A DNA stretch of 64,000 bases, taken from Maratus speciosus. Lineage: Eukaryota; Arthropoda; Arachnida; Araneae; Salticidae. A program made the translations under genes and the position numbers. The stretch lies in assembly GCA_963932465.1 (NCBI GenBank), contig OZ010799.1, forward strand, positions 157,848,761 to 157,912,760, given 5' to 3'. Positions within the stretch are counted from its first letter, which is position 1. Each line of letters opens with the position of its first letter. Under the pieces are notes generated by a model. It saw only the letters and a list, made by a program, of their open reading frames with translations, made no database searches and had not been told where the DNA came from. Below, piece by piece: positions 44,521 to 57,617 of the stretch.

Positions 44521-47149
44521 TACATGGTGTCCGATCTAAAAGTATCCAAAAGTTATGGCTTATTATCCTCTTCGTTCCCAAAGCTGAAATAATACTACAA
44601 ATACTCATTCATTGGTTTTAAAAAAACAAAATGACATCATTGATGACAGAAAAAAGAACTTTTCGGAAATTGATAGTTTAGGGGACTAGTAATTTAGGTT
44701 TGCAAATAGGGATCGAAAATCACAAATTGCGTTAAAATATCAATTTAATTATCACTAACCCAAATTCACACAATCGCAAATTTAATGCATTTAATCAAGT
44801 GAATGATATACACTCCTCAGCAAAAGTTTAGACACCGGTGATTTTTAACCTTTAAATAAAAAATACGAACACTTGGGTTATACAAATGACTGTACTTATT
44901 TTTAAATATATTTTAAACGTTTTAAGACAGAAATAACGGTTTTAATGTAGGAAATTATTTCATTTAACTGAAAAAAGTGAAATTTGCATATTGCAAAAGT
45001 TTAGACACTTTTGTGATTTTTTGGATATTGTTCATTGAAAACCGCATATTTCAAACTTATGACGTCACATGCATGAAGTATTTAAGGTCACCTCGCGATA
45101 GCATCGGTTAGTGAAGATGCGCGAGCAAGAAATTTTCAGTCTGATGAAATAATTAAAGCACGGAAGCTGAAATCGAAAGGGAAGACTGTTGCGGAAATTT
45201 CAGCTACTTTCAATCGGCCAAAGAAGTCTATCTATTAAGTACTGTCTAAGGGTGACTCTTTCAAAGCAAAACATAGATCTGGAAGGACTCGTGTGGCCAG
45301 AAAACGAGATTATAGAAGGATCCATAAACTGGCATCTAGACAAATGAAGACTGCTAATCGCATTAAAAGTGAGTTAGATCTTTCTGTGCCAACGGATAAT
45401 TTCGTAGATGCATTAAATAAAAATGTACGTTTACATGAAAATGATAAAACCACCAGCCTTGAAATCTCACAACAAATTGAACCCTTTCCTGTCGCGGAGT
45501 AATTCTTTTTATAAATGGATGAAATAATGGACTGATACCAGAATTTATAAACGAAGTTATTAGAAAATATGAAATTGCTTATTTTCACGTATATTATAAA
45601 AGGAAAATTTTAATTAAATATTCTTGCCAATTTTGGAATTAAAATTATGTGTCCTTTGCCCTCGAAAGGGTTGATGACTTGGGCCTCAATTTGTTTTAAT
45701 TCTCAGGTATCTCTGGAGTTTCTCAGTGGTCGCCAAGCTGCGTAAGACTACATACATACATTGGAAAACAATTTACAGCCATTTGGTGAACTTTTATCTC
45801 TTCCAAAGTATGTATTTGAGCAAGATAATGCGTCTATTCATGTTGCATACAAATCGAAAAATTGGTTTTACTCTCAAAATATTACTGTTTTCGACTGGCC
45901 CGCGTGTAGCCCTGATCTGAACCCAATCGAAAACTTTTGTGGCATCATATCTCATACGGTTTATGCAATTTTTTAACAATACTCCTCTGTAAATGAACTT
46001 CGATCAGATGTTGAACGTGTTTGGCAGGAAATAGACCCCCAAGTGATGCAGGATTTACTTTCTTCGATGGAAAGTCACATTTTTGCATTAATAGCAGACA
46101 ATGGAGGTGCAGTTCGATTTTAATTTATGGATATTTTTCTGTTAACAGACAGATTGTCTATACTTTTACAACAATGTTAAATTCGTTTTTTTGCCATTAT
46201 ATATTATGTAAAGTGTATAAATTAAAATTTATTGTTTGTGTATGAAGAATACGTCCCCAGTAATATATGACAGTTGAATTACAACAATTCGTTGCATACT
46301 TCTCAGCACAGAAGCATATTAGATCATTGTCTAAACTTTTGCTGAGCACTGTACAAATCCTCAAATCATTTTATTGTAAAGGTATTAAGTTAAACAAGTA
46401 TGAAAATTTCTCAATTTCTTGGCCAACCCTCTTGAAGGCGTTTTGCAAGCTCAGATGAAAATAAAATCTATTGTATAAGGAAATCAGCATAGATTTTGCC
46501 ATTTACTGGTTTGCTTTTAAAGCAAAAAACACTCAGTTATTAAGAAATGAAGCCAAAATGTAAAAAAGTCAAACAGTTTAGTTTTTATAGGGGAAAGAAT
46601 AGAGTTCCACATATGTGGACCCAGGTAGCGAAGAGGTTATTACAAAACTATCCATTAGAATATAATAGACTGATCCTCTGTGGATTGAAAACCCATCCGA
46701 GAATTTTTGGGACACCACCATACTATCGCAGAGATGTTACCGCGTTTTTGAATATGACATTTCCTGGCAGCTGGATTGGAAGACGGACCCAATTGCCTGG
46801 CCGCCAAGGTCTCTGGTTTTGATTTCATTAGACTTTTTTGCTTGGGTATTCATTAAATCCGTTGTATATAAACAAAAAATTACTGAGGATGAGTTGAAGA
46901 AGTGTATCATTCAAGCAATTCGTCTAATAACTCCTGATATTTTACGAAACACTTGGAGAGAACTGAACTACTGTTTAGACGTTTGTCATTCTGCAAAAAG
47001 TTCACTTATCGAAATCTATTGATTATTAAAACTTCGTGAGATGTTCTTCCTATTTAAATATTTTAAAGATATATATATTTTAATTCAAATGAGTAGTTTC
47101 GTAAAAATCAGCCATAAGTTTTGGATACTTTTAGCCCGGACACCCGGTA
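44521..47149 (+). mobile_element. ITm relic, copy 2, with Tc1-like insertion
   Basis: As copy 1. The transposase remnant is at 46547-47025, with the same frameshift and the same SLVL replacement, so the damage predates the duplication. Confidence 0.75.
44811..46351 (+). mobile_element. Tc1-like element, copy 2
   Basis: As copy 1, with the same stop and the same MITE-derived replacement of the centre. The HTH half carries the copy 3 variants (GAGTTAGATC, ATTAAATAAAAATG) and the 3' half those of copy 1. Confidence 0.85.
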
Positions 47150-48307
47150 TAACTAGAGTTTGAGCAAATTGTGCTCATTTATTTCTGAGACGTTACCAGG
47201 TTTGGGCAGTAATAGACAATATTTTAATCAAGATATGTACTATTCGTAATTTTAGATTTATATAATGACAGATTTCTGTGGCTATTTAATTCGAAGATAA
47301 ATATTAGGGAAAATTGGTACATAATTTGAGGGGAAAATATCCAAAGCCGGCAACACTGGATGATGCTTTGTATTTAAAAGTCTATTTCTTTAATTTTGAG
47401 CAGTTTAATTTTTGATGAGATAAAAATCTTTTTTAATAAATAAATATTAGCCTAAAAAATTGGAACAAATATCAGAAGATTACAATATATTATAAAGACA
47501 TTGCTAATTTTTGGTAAACATATTTATAAACATATAAAAATACACAGACGGGATCAGTGCTTTAGGTCTCACTTTCAAGAAAAGTGACTTTTATGAGAAA
47601 GAAACAGCTGACAGTGTGTTAATGTATTACATTACATTATTTTATACGTAAAAATAAAAATTCAAAGAATATAAGGCTGTAAATTCATACACACACAAAA
47701 AAAGAAACTCTAACTACAGTTACTTTTCATTAAAACCGGTAAAAAAAAAAAAAAAAAACAATTTCATTTAAATTGATTGTGATCAGTGTCGTTACATTTC
47801 GATATCGAGGAATGTACTTTTTTCCCATACCAAAAATATTCTTCCCTATTGTTGCCTGCTAGTCCAATGACAAGTTTTAATGTCGAAGGAGTATCATCAG
47901 CGTTGAGATTTGATACCCATGTGTTTATTTAAATTTGAAATGCAGCAATTCTGGGTGCTACTTGATCATCCCGTTGACCAATGTCGCGAAATTATACAAA
48001 TCGGCAAACTGTTCGCCAAATTACACAAATTGACATAATTTTTAAATTAAATAACTCAAGAACAAATAAATTAGTAAACACTAAAAAAATACAAATAAAA
48101 GTCGAATTAAAATCCCTGGGCGCTGACAAAAAAAATGGCGGCTGCCGAAGTCGGATTTTTTTTTCAGCGTGTGCGCAGTCCCTTAAATATTCGTACCTAT
48201 AATTTTTTTTTTTATAGTTTTCTCAGCTTCATATTTCTGAGATTAAACAAGTCAAAGAAATCTTTTATAAAATACTAGAATCAAAATTTAAGGGACTGCA
48301 CATCCGT

Positions 48308-48515
48308 TTAACTCCTTGGGGACGAGCGTCTTTTACAGAATTTTTAATCTTTAATCACCTGTTTTTTAAAACAGAAATTTTCGCCTAATTGAATCGGGAA
48401 AATGCTCGGATTAAATAAGGCAAAATTTAAAATAAAAATTTACTGCTGAGAATAATCCCCGATTCTGGGCACCTTACTCGGCACGAATACCTGTCGTTCG
48501 TCCCCAAGGGTTTAA
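48308..48515. mobile_element. TTAA-type MITE, family C, copy 2
   Basis: Same insertion and ends as at 41619-41826; nearly identical sequence. Confidence 0.85.
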
Positions 48516-48748
48516 AAAAATAAAATAATCAACCTTCGGCAGCCGCCATTGTGTCAGCACTCAGGCCTAGCATTCACAGAGGGGGGTGTTAAAATCACTT
48601 GATGACGTAACAAACATGTGTAACGTGTTTAATGAAAAGTGAAAGTGACATGTACGTTGATCCATTCTTAGCATTTACTCTTATAGTTTGGCGGTAGTTT
48701 TTTGGTAGATGGGATAATCAAATAGTATCGAATCCCGTAAGTGTTCAA

Positions 48749-49286
48749 TCCCAAAATTCTTCGGATTTCGAATTTCAGTAGCTCCGCCCCAAATAACGCC
48801 TTAAAATAAATTTTATTAAATTTTATACATAATTTTACAAATATTTATATGTTGTGCCAAACGTAAAATTCCGAAATTTATATATAATATAATTACACAT
48901 ATAAGAAATTTTTTACAAAAAAAAAAAAAAAAAAAAATGTAATTTTTGTATAACCAGAAAACATAATTTTTATTTTTGTAAAAAATTTTTTATCGCTATT
49001 GCACAATGCTTTTATAAACTGAAAATTATACGAAAATGCCCAGTTATGCATATTTGGTATCTATATAACCTCAGGTAAAGGCATGAATTTCGGTGCAGTA
49101 GTTTTTGAGAAAATCATTTTTTTTTTTTTTTAAATCGAAAAAAGATATCTATCTCATAAAATATCACTATTTGTAAGGTGATAAGAAGGGAGACATATTT
49201 TCAGATAGGTAGCCACATCTGGGGGAAAAAATCAGGAAATTTTATTGAAAGGCATGTTTCTAATGCTTCTCCGGCCATGCCTTTTG
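48749..49286 (+). repeat. LTE right arm, copy 2
   Basis: Matches the arm at 42060-42596 almost base for base; A-run length differs slightly. Confidence 0.75.
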
Positions 49287-51209
49287 AATAGAATCACATG
49301 CAGAATGCTGTGCCATAAAACTCAGATTTTAGACTATAGTCCGAGTTTTGAGGCACCTGAGTCTCTCCTCGAGGTCCCGGTCTCCTGTTTCCCCAGCTTC
49401 TGTATAGAAACTCTAAATGGATTAATCCACTACATAGTGAGTCACTCTTCGAAAGAGCTGCTAATCCCCTCCGCCTGCTGGAGGCACCTCACAGAAAAGT
49501 TAAAATTCTTTCGCAAATTATTTACGGAGCTTTCCGTCATCCAACTAGGAGACTGTGCAGTAGGAACAGCATCATTTCACTTTAGTTAGTATTAGTAACC
49601 GTAATCTAGTTGACGGTTCTTTTAAGATGTTCGTGCTGTCTTTGTATAAAATGCCAATCTTGGCATTTATTATATAAATATTTTGTTGCAAATATTTACT
49701 GGTATGAGTGGAATTGTTTAATATATTGTTGAAACTGTTTAGTATTAGTACGTGTTTTGTCCGATGTCAATAACAATCTTGTAAATGTCATTTGGTGTTG
49801 GCCACTTTCATGAAGTGATTTAATTTTCAGGCACAAGGGCTAAGCAGAACAATGTCTTGCAAATTAATCATCTCAAAGTCAAGTGTTGCTGTCATGTTCG
49901 AAACTTGTTAGAAATTTCGAAGAACTTCAGTAAAATGTAAGTAAGTGTAATTTGCTTTTGGTTGAGGAAAACCTCAAATGTAGGGAAACTCCTGAAGAAG
50001 AAGAAGAAATAATTTAATATTTTGCGAATTTTCTTTTCATGAATATTATAATATAACAATTATATAAAAAAATTCTGGACCAAATATTGATTAAAATTAA
50101 ATGATAAAAACAGTATGTGCGGCTAATAAGAATGCATTTCCATCGTTTTTCCATTCTTTGGTTTTAAAACTGTGTCTTAGAAACTTCTTTGAACACACAA
50201 AACACACTTGAAAATTCATGCAGTTCTGGTATGTTAAGGTGAATAAGAATCAAATATATAAAAAAAAGTTGTTTCCCAATACATTGTGCGAATTTCGAAG
50301 GTTTTAGAAATATTTCATTTTAATCCCTGCAGTTTGATTGATGTGCACATTTTTTAATTTTATTCTCTACGTTAACATTTATTTTCATGTTTAAGGCAAA
50401 AATTGTGTATTGCTCTTAAATTTTCTTTCAGTTTACGTTAATTAAATTTTAAAAAACAATAAATGGTAATCAATCTTTTATTTATTTAAAAATAAACTAA
50501 AATATAATAACTTCTAAGATTAAAGTTAAACTGTTGTAAATCAAAATTCTGGTGTGAAATATTTTTATAAAACTTGACTCAAATTGCCGGTAGTTCTAGT
50601 GTTAACTGAGGTTATATTGACAGAAAATATTCATAACTGGGAATTTTTGTATAATTTTCTGTTTGTAAAAACCATGTGAAATAGCGATAAAAAAATTTAA
50701 AAACATAAAGATCACATCTTACGGTTATACGAAAATTACCATTCTCTTGTAAAAAATTAATCATATGTGTACCTATATTATATATAAATGGCGAAAGTGT
50801 GTGTTGGGTGTAACTTTTAAATATATACAAAAATATGCGTAAAAACACATAAAATTCATTTAAAGGTGTTATTTGGGGCGGAGCTACTCAAATTTATCAT
50901 CTGAAGAATTCTTGGAATAAAGACAGCAAGCAATGCGTCAACTGATGTATTTTAGATATAAATAAGCAAATAGGATATCTATTTAGATACTGTCGATACT
51001 GATTTGATATCGAAAAGCAACGTTTTGTATCGGAGATAAAAGAGAAAAATATGTTTGCTTGCAAAACAACAACATTCTTCGATATCGAAATGTAATATTA
51101 AAATGGTTTTTATATAAACATTTTTCTCACCACTTTTAATGAAGAGTAATAAAGGTAATTTGTTTCGTCATCTTTAAGCGCGAGTCACCGTAATAAAATA
51201 AGGATGTTA

Positions 51210-53837
51210 TACATGGTGTCCGATCTAAAAGTATCCAAAAGTTATGGCTTATTATCCTCTTCGTTCCCAAAGCTGAAATAATACTACAAATACTCATTCA
51301 TTGGTTTTAAAAAAACAAAATGACATCATTGATGACAGAAAAAAGAACTTTTCGGAAATTGATAGTTTAGGGGACTAGTAATTTAGGTTTGCAAATAGGG
51401 ATCGAAAATCACAAATTGCGTTAAAATATCAATTTAATTATCACTAACCCAAATTCACACAATCGCAAATTTAATGCATTTAATCAAGTGAATGATATAC
51501 ACTCCTCAGCAAAAGTTTAGACACCGGTGATTTTTAACCTTTAAATAAAAAATACGAACACTTGGGTTATACAAATGACTGTACTTATTTTTAAATATAT
51601 TTTAAACGTTTTAAGACAGAAATAACGGTTTTAATGTAGGAAATTATTTCATTTAACTGAAAAAAGTGAAATTTGCATATTGCAAAAGTTTAGACACTTT
51701 TGTGATTTTTTGGATATTGTTCATTGAAAACCGCATATTTCAAACTTATGACGTCACATGCATGAAGTATTTAAGGTCACCTCGCGATAGCATCGGTTAG
51801 TGAAGATGCGCGAGCAAGAAATTTTCAGTCTGATGAAATAATTAAAGCACGGAAGCTGAAATCGAAAGAGAAGACTGTTGCGGAAATTTCAGCTACTTTC
51901 AATCGGCCAAAGAAGTCTATCTATTAAGTACTGTCTAAGGGTGACTCTTTCAAAGCAAAACATAGATCTGGAAGGACTCGTGTGGCCAGAAAACGAGATT
52001 ATAGAAGGATCCATAAACTGGCATCTAGACAAATGAAGACTGCTAATCGCATTAAAAGTGAGTTAGATCTTTCTGTGCCAACGGATAATTTCGTAGATGC
52101 ATTAAATAAAAATGTACGTTTACATGAAAATGATAAAACCACCAGCCTTGAAATCTCACAACAAATTGAACCCTTTCCTGTCGCGGAGTAATTCTTTTTA
52201 TAAATGGATGAAATAATGGACTGATACCAGAATTTATAAACGAAGTTATTAGAAAATATGAAATTGCTTATTTTCACGTATATTATAAAAGGAAAATTTT
52301 AATTAAATATTCTTGCCAATTTTGGAATTAAAATTATGTGTCCTTTGCCCTCGAAAGGGTTGATGACTTGGGCCTCAATTTGTTTTAATTCTCAGGTATC
52401 TCTGGAGTTTCTCAGTGGTCGCCAAGCTGCGTAAGACTACATACATACATTGGAAAACAATTTACAGCCATTTGGTGAACTTTTATCTCTTCCAAAGTAT
52501 GTATTTGAGCAAGATAATGCGTCTATTCATGTTGCATACAAATCGAAAAATTGGTTTTACTCTCAAAATATTACTGTTTTCGACTGGCCCGCGTGTAGCC
52601 CTGATCTGAACCCAATCGAAAACTTTTGTGGCATCATATCTCATACGGTTTATGCAATTTTTTAACAATACTCCTCTGTAAATGAACTTCGATCAGATGT
52701 TGAACGTGTTTGGCAGGAAATAGACCCCCAAGTGATGCAGGATTTACTTTCTTCGATGGAAAGTCACATTTTTGCATTAATAGCAGACAATGGAGGTGCA
52801 GTTCGATTTTAATTTATGGATATTTTTCTGTTAACAGACAGATTGTCTATACTTTTACAACAATGTTAAATTCGTTTTTTTGCCATTATATATTATGTAA
52901 AGTGTATAAATTAAAATTTATTGTTTGTGTATGAAGAATAAGTCCCCAGTAATATATGACAGTTGAATTACAACAATTCGTTGCATACTTCTCAGCACAG
53001 AAGCATAATAGATCATTGTCTAAACTTTTGCTGAGCACTGTACAAATCCTCAAATCATTTTATTGTAAAGATATTACGTTAAACAAGTATAAAATTTCTC
53101 AATTTCTTGGCCAACCCTCTTGAAGGCGTTTTGCAAGCTCAGATGAAAATAAAATCTATTGTATAAGTAAATCAGCATAGATTTTGCCATTTACTGGTTT
53201 GCTTTTAAAGCAAAAAACACTCAGTTATTAAGAAATGAAGCCAAAATGTAAAAAAGTCAAACAGTTTAGTTTTTATATGGGAAAGAATAGAGTTCCACAT
53301 ATGTGGACCCAGGTAGCGAAGAGGTTATTACAAAACTATCCATTAGAATATAATAGACTGATCCTCTGTGGATTGAAAACCCATCCGAGAATTTTTGGGA
53401 CACCACCATACTATCGCAGAGATGTTACCGCGTTTTTGAATATGACATTTCCTGGCAGCTGGATTGGAAAACGGGCCCAGTTGCCTGGCCGCCAAGGTCT
53501 CTGGTTTTGATTTCATTAGACTTTTTTGCTTGGGTATTCATTAAATTCGTTGTATATAAACAAAAAATTACTGGGGATGAGTTGAAGAAGTGTATCATTC
53601 AAACAATTCGTCTAATAACTCCTGATATTTTACGAAACACTTGGAGAGAACTGAACTACTGTTTACACGTTTGTCAATCTGCAAAAGATTCACTTATCGA
53701 AATCTATTGATTATTAAAACTTCGTGAGATGTTCTTCCTATTTAAATATTTTAAATATATATATATTTTAATTCAAATGAGTAGTTTCGTAAACAACAGC
53801 CATTAGTTTTGGATACTTTTAGCCCGGACACCCGGTA
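51210..53837 (+). mobile_element. ITm relic, copy 3, with Tc1-like insertion
   Basis: As the other copies. The remnant at 53235-53713 has several amino-acid differences (VYKQKITGDELKKC, LHVCQSAKDSLIEIY) and the same frameshift. Confidence 0.75.
51500..53040 (+). mobile_element. Tc1-like element, copy 3
   Basis: Same TA target, ends and lesions as the other two; identical in length to copy 2. Confidence 0.85.
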
Positions 53838-54995
53838 TAACTAGAGTTTGAGCAAATTGTGCTCATTTATTTCTGAGACGTTACCAGGTTTGGGCAGTAA
53901 TAGACAATATTTTAATCAAGATATGTACTATTCGTAATTTTAGATTTAATTAATGACAGATTTCTGTGGCTATTTAATTCGAAGATAAATATTAGGGAAA
54001 ATTGGTACATAATTTGAGGGGAAAATATCCAAAGCCGGCAACACTGGATGATGCTTTGTATTTAAAAGTATATTTCTTTAATTTTGAGCAGTTTAATTTT
54101 TGATGAGATAAAAATGTTTTTTTAATAAATAAATATTAGCCTAAAAAATTGGAACAAATATCAGAAGATTACAATATATTATAAAGACATTGCTAATTTT
54201 TGGTAAATATATTTATAAACATTTAAAAATACACAGACGGGATCAGTGCCTTAGGTCTCACTTTCAAGAAAAGTGACTTTTATGAGAAAGAAACAGCTGA
54301 CAGTGTGTTAATGTATTACATTACATTATTTTATACGTAAAAATAAAAATTCAAAGAATATAAGGCTGTAAATTCATACACACACACAAAAAAAGAAACT
54401 CTAACTACAGTTACTTTTCATTAAAACCGGTAAAAAAAATAAACAATTTCATTTAAATTGATTGTGATCATTGTCGTTACATTTCGATATCGAGGAATGT
54501 ACTTTTTTCCCATACCAAAAATATTCTTCCCTATTGTTGCCTGCTAGTCCAATGACAAGTTTTAATGTCGAAGGAGTATCATCAGCGTTGAGATTTGATA
54601 CCCATGTGTTTATTTAAATTTGAAATGCAGCAATTCTGGGTGCTACTTGATCATCCCGTTGACCAATGTCGCGAAATTATACAAATCGGCAAACTGTTCG
54701 CCAAATTATACAAATTGACATAATTTTTAAATTAAATAACTCAAGAACAAATAAATTAGTAAACACTAAAAAAATACAAATAAAAAGTCGAATTAAAATC
54801 CCTGGGCGCAGACAAAAAAAATGGCTGCTGCCGAAGTCGGATTTTTTTCTCAGCGTGTGCGCAGTCCCTTAAATATTCGTACCTATAATTTTTTTTTTTT
54901 TATAGTTTTTTCAGCTTTATATTTCTGAGATTAAACAAGTCAAAGAAATCTTTTATAAAATACTAGTATCAAAATTTAAGGGACTGTACATCCGT

Positions 54996-55203
54996 TTAAC
55001 TCCTTGGGGACGAGCGTCTTTTACAGAATTTTTAATCTTTAATCACCTGTTTTTTAAAACAGAAATTTTCGCCTAATTGAATCGGGAAAATACTCGAATT
55101 AAATAAGGCAAAATTTAAAATAAAAATTTACTGCTGAGAATAATCCCCGATTCTGAGCACCTTACGCGGCACGAATACCTGTCGCTCGTCCCCAAGTGTT
55201 TAA
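54996..55203. mobile_element. TTAA-type MITE, family C, copy 3
   Basis: Same insertion as in the other units, with more substitutions (for example CCCAAGTGTTTAA at the right end). Confidence 0.83.
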
Positions 55204-55436
55204 AAAAATAAAATAATCAACCTTCGGCAGCCTTCATTGTGTCAGCACTCAGGCCTAGCATTCACAGAGGGGGGTGTTAAAATCACTTGATGACGTAACA
55301 AACATGTGTAACGTGTTTAATGAAAAGTGAAAGTGACATGTACGTTGATCCATTCTTATCATTTACTCTTATAGTTTGGCGGTAGTTTTTTGGTAGATGG
55401 GATAATCAAATAGTATCGAATCCCGTAAGTGTTCAA

Positions 55437-55974
55437 TCCCAAAATTTTTCGGATTTCGAATTTCAGTAGCTCCGCCCCAAATAACGCCTTAAAATAAATT
55501 TTATTAAATTTTATACATAATTTTACAAATATTTATATGTTGTGCCAAACGTAAAATTCCGAAATTTATATATAATATAATTACACATATAAGAAATTTT
55601 TTACAAAAAAAAAAAAAAAAAAAATGTAATTTTTGTATAACCAGAAAACATAATTTTTATTTTTGTAAAATTTTTTTTATCACTATTGCACAATGTTTTT
55701 ATAAACTGAAAATTATACGAAAATGCCCAGTTATGCACATTTGGTATCTATATAACCTCAGGTAAAGGCATGAATTTCGGTGCAGTAGTTTTTGAGAAAA
55801 TCATTTTTTTTTTTTTTTAAATCGAAAAAAGATATCTATCTCATAAAATATCACTATTTGTAAGGTGATAAGAAGGAAGACATATTTTCAGATAGGTAGC
55901 CACATCTGGGGGAAAAAATCAGGAAATTTTATTGAAAGGCATGTTTCTAATGCTTTTCCGGCCATCCCTTTTGA
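55437..55974 (+). repeat. LTE right arm, copy 3
   Basis: Homologous to the arms of copies 1 and 2, ending GCTTTTCCGGCCATCCCTTTT. Confidence 0.72.
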
Positions 55975-57173
55975 ATAGAATCACATGCAGAATGCTGTGC
56001 CATAAAACCCAGATTTTGACTATAGTCCGAGTTTTGAGGCACCTGAGTCTCTCCTCGAGGTCCCGGTCCCCTGTTTCCCCAGCTTCTATATAGAAACTCT
56101 AAATGGACTAATCCACTACATAGTGAGTGACTCTTCGAAAGAGCTGCTAATCCCCTCCGCCTACTGGAGGCACCTCACAGAAAAGTTAAAATTTTTTCGC
56201 AAATTATTTACGCAGCTTTCCGTCATCCAACTAGGAGACTGTGCAGTAGGAAAAGCATCATTTCACACTTCAGTTAGTAACCGTCATCTAGTTGACAGGT
56301 CTTTTTGAGATGTGCATGTTGTTATTGTATAAATAGCCAATCTTGGCATTTATTCTATAAATATTTTGTTGCAAATATTTACTGGTATGAGTGGAATTAC
56401 TGTTTAGTATTAGTACGTGTTTTGTCCGATGTCAATAACAATCTTGTAAATGTCATTTGGTGTTGGCCACTTTCATGAAGTGATTTAATTTTCAGGCACA
56501 AGGGCTAAGCAGAATAATGTCTTGCAAATTAATCATCTCAAAGTCAAGTGTTTCTGTCATGTTCGAAACTTATTAGAAATTTCGAAGAACTTCAGTAAAA
56601 TGTAAGTAAGTGTAATTTGCTTTTGGTTGAGGAAAACCTCAAATGTAGGGAAACTCCTGAAGAAGAAGAAGAAATAATTTAATATTTTGCGAATTTTCTT
56701 TTCATGAATATTATAATATAACAATTATATAAAAACATTCTGGACCAAATATTGATTAAAATTAAATGATAAAAACAGTATGTGCGGCTAATAAGAATGC
56801 ATTTCCATCGTTTTTCCATTCTTTGGTTTTAAAACTGTGTCTTAGAAACTTCTTTGAACACATAAAACACACTTGAAAATTCATGTAATTCTGGTATATT
56901 AAGGTGAATAAGAATCAAATATATAGAAAAAAGTTGTTTCCCAATACATTGTGCGAATTTCGAAGGTTTTAGAAACATTTCATTTTAATCCCTGCAGTTT
57001 GATTGATGTGCACATTTTTAAATTTTATTCTCTACGTTAACATTTATTTTCATGTTTAAGGCAAAAATTGTGTATTGCTCTTAAATTTTCTTTCAGTTTA
57101 CGTTAATTAAATTAAAAAAAACAATAAATGAAATTCAAACTTTTATTTGTTTAAAAATGAACTAAAAAATAAA

Positions 57174-57369
57174 TTTTAAACGAGTTTCCAATGCGAGCCT
57201 TTACCAATAAGTTACGCATTTTTTTTTCGAAAACCATGTGCTTTTACCTAACAAAAACACTGAAGTACCATTTCCCTTAGCGTCAAGGTAAAAATTTCAA
57301 CAGCGTACTGCGGTACTCATTGGGACATACTTCATTCAATTTATTTTTCTTTGTTGTATGTCTTGACAG
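57174..57369. other. Single-copy DNA after the tandem array
   Basis: No recognised feature apart from a pyrimidine-rich stretch ending in GACAG at 57369 that could be a splice acceptor. Confidence 0.35.
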
Positions 57370-57617
57370 TAAATCGACCACCTCACTCCATTGGAAGTTT
57401 GAAGGACAGACATGAAAGAATACTTTCGGAGGCGAACTTCCAAATTTCTCTGCTCCTTAATTCCTACGCAACACTAAGAATAAATCAGATATCAGACCTT
57501 AAATTAAGTTTAAGTCATTGCCAGCTTTCTGGTATTGAAAATCAAATTAATAAAAACATCCGTAAACTTCAAAGACGTTTTTCAGAGGAGCTTGTGACCA
57601 AGGTTTCCGCTAAATAG
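57370..57617 (+). CDS. Open frame of unknown nature, possible terminal exon
   Basis: I do not recognise this protein. The stretch has no ATG at a plausible start. The frame opens a few codons before the possible acceptor (TTTTTCTTTGTTG...GACAG) and reads NRPPHSIGSLKDRHERILSE, LRINQISDLKLSLSH, then a basic end (KNIRKLQRRFSEELVTKVSAK), stopping at 57617. The composition is less AT-biased than its surroundings and looks helical and charged. It may be a last coding exon of a host or transposon gene whose other exons lie outside, or chance. No domain or homology can be claimed. Confidence 0.25.

Larger units (their letters stand above)
43820..50508 (+). repeat. Tandem unit, copy 2 (6,689 bp), hybrid
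   Basis: Same order as copy 1. Its first part carries the variants of copy 3 and its second part those of copy 1; the switch lies between 45,510 and 46,252. Differences private to it are few (for example GTGTTGCTG near 49885 where both others have GTGTTTCTG). Confidence 0.9.
50509..57173 (+). repeat. Tandem unit, copy 3 (6,665 bp)
   Basis: First part nearly identical to copy 2. From about 52,937 on it carries many private differences (for example AGAATAAGTCC, AGCATAATAG, GGAAAACGGGCCC). Homology to the shared flank fades at about 57,173, where single-copy downstream DNA begins. Confidence 0.9.

Noticed and set aside
43820..50508. Gene conversion as the cause of the hybrid middle copy
   Set aside because: A single switch point with whole-unit gain is explained more simply by one unequal crossover; conversion is not excluded but needs an extra step.
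37136..57173. Reading the triplication as a satellite or as three transposon insertions
   Set aside because: Only three units, containing former flank DNA and ending inside a MITE; there are no target duplications at unit ends.
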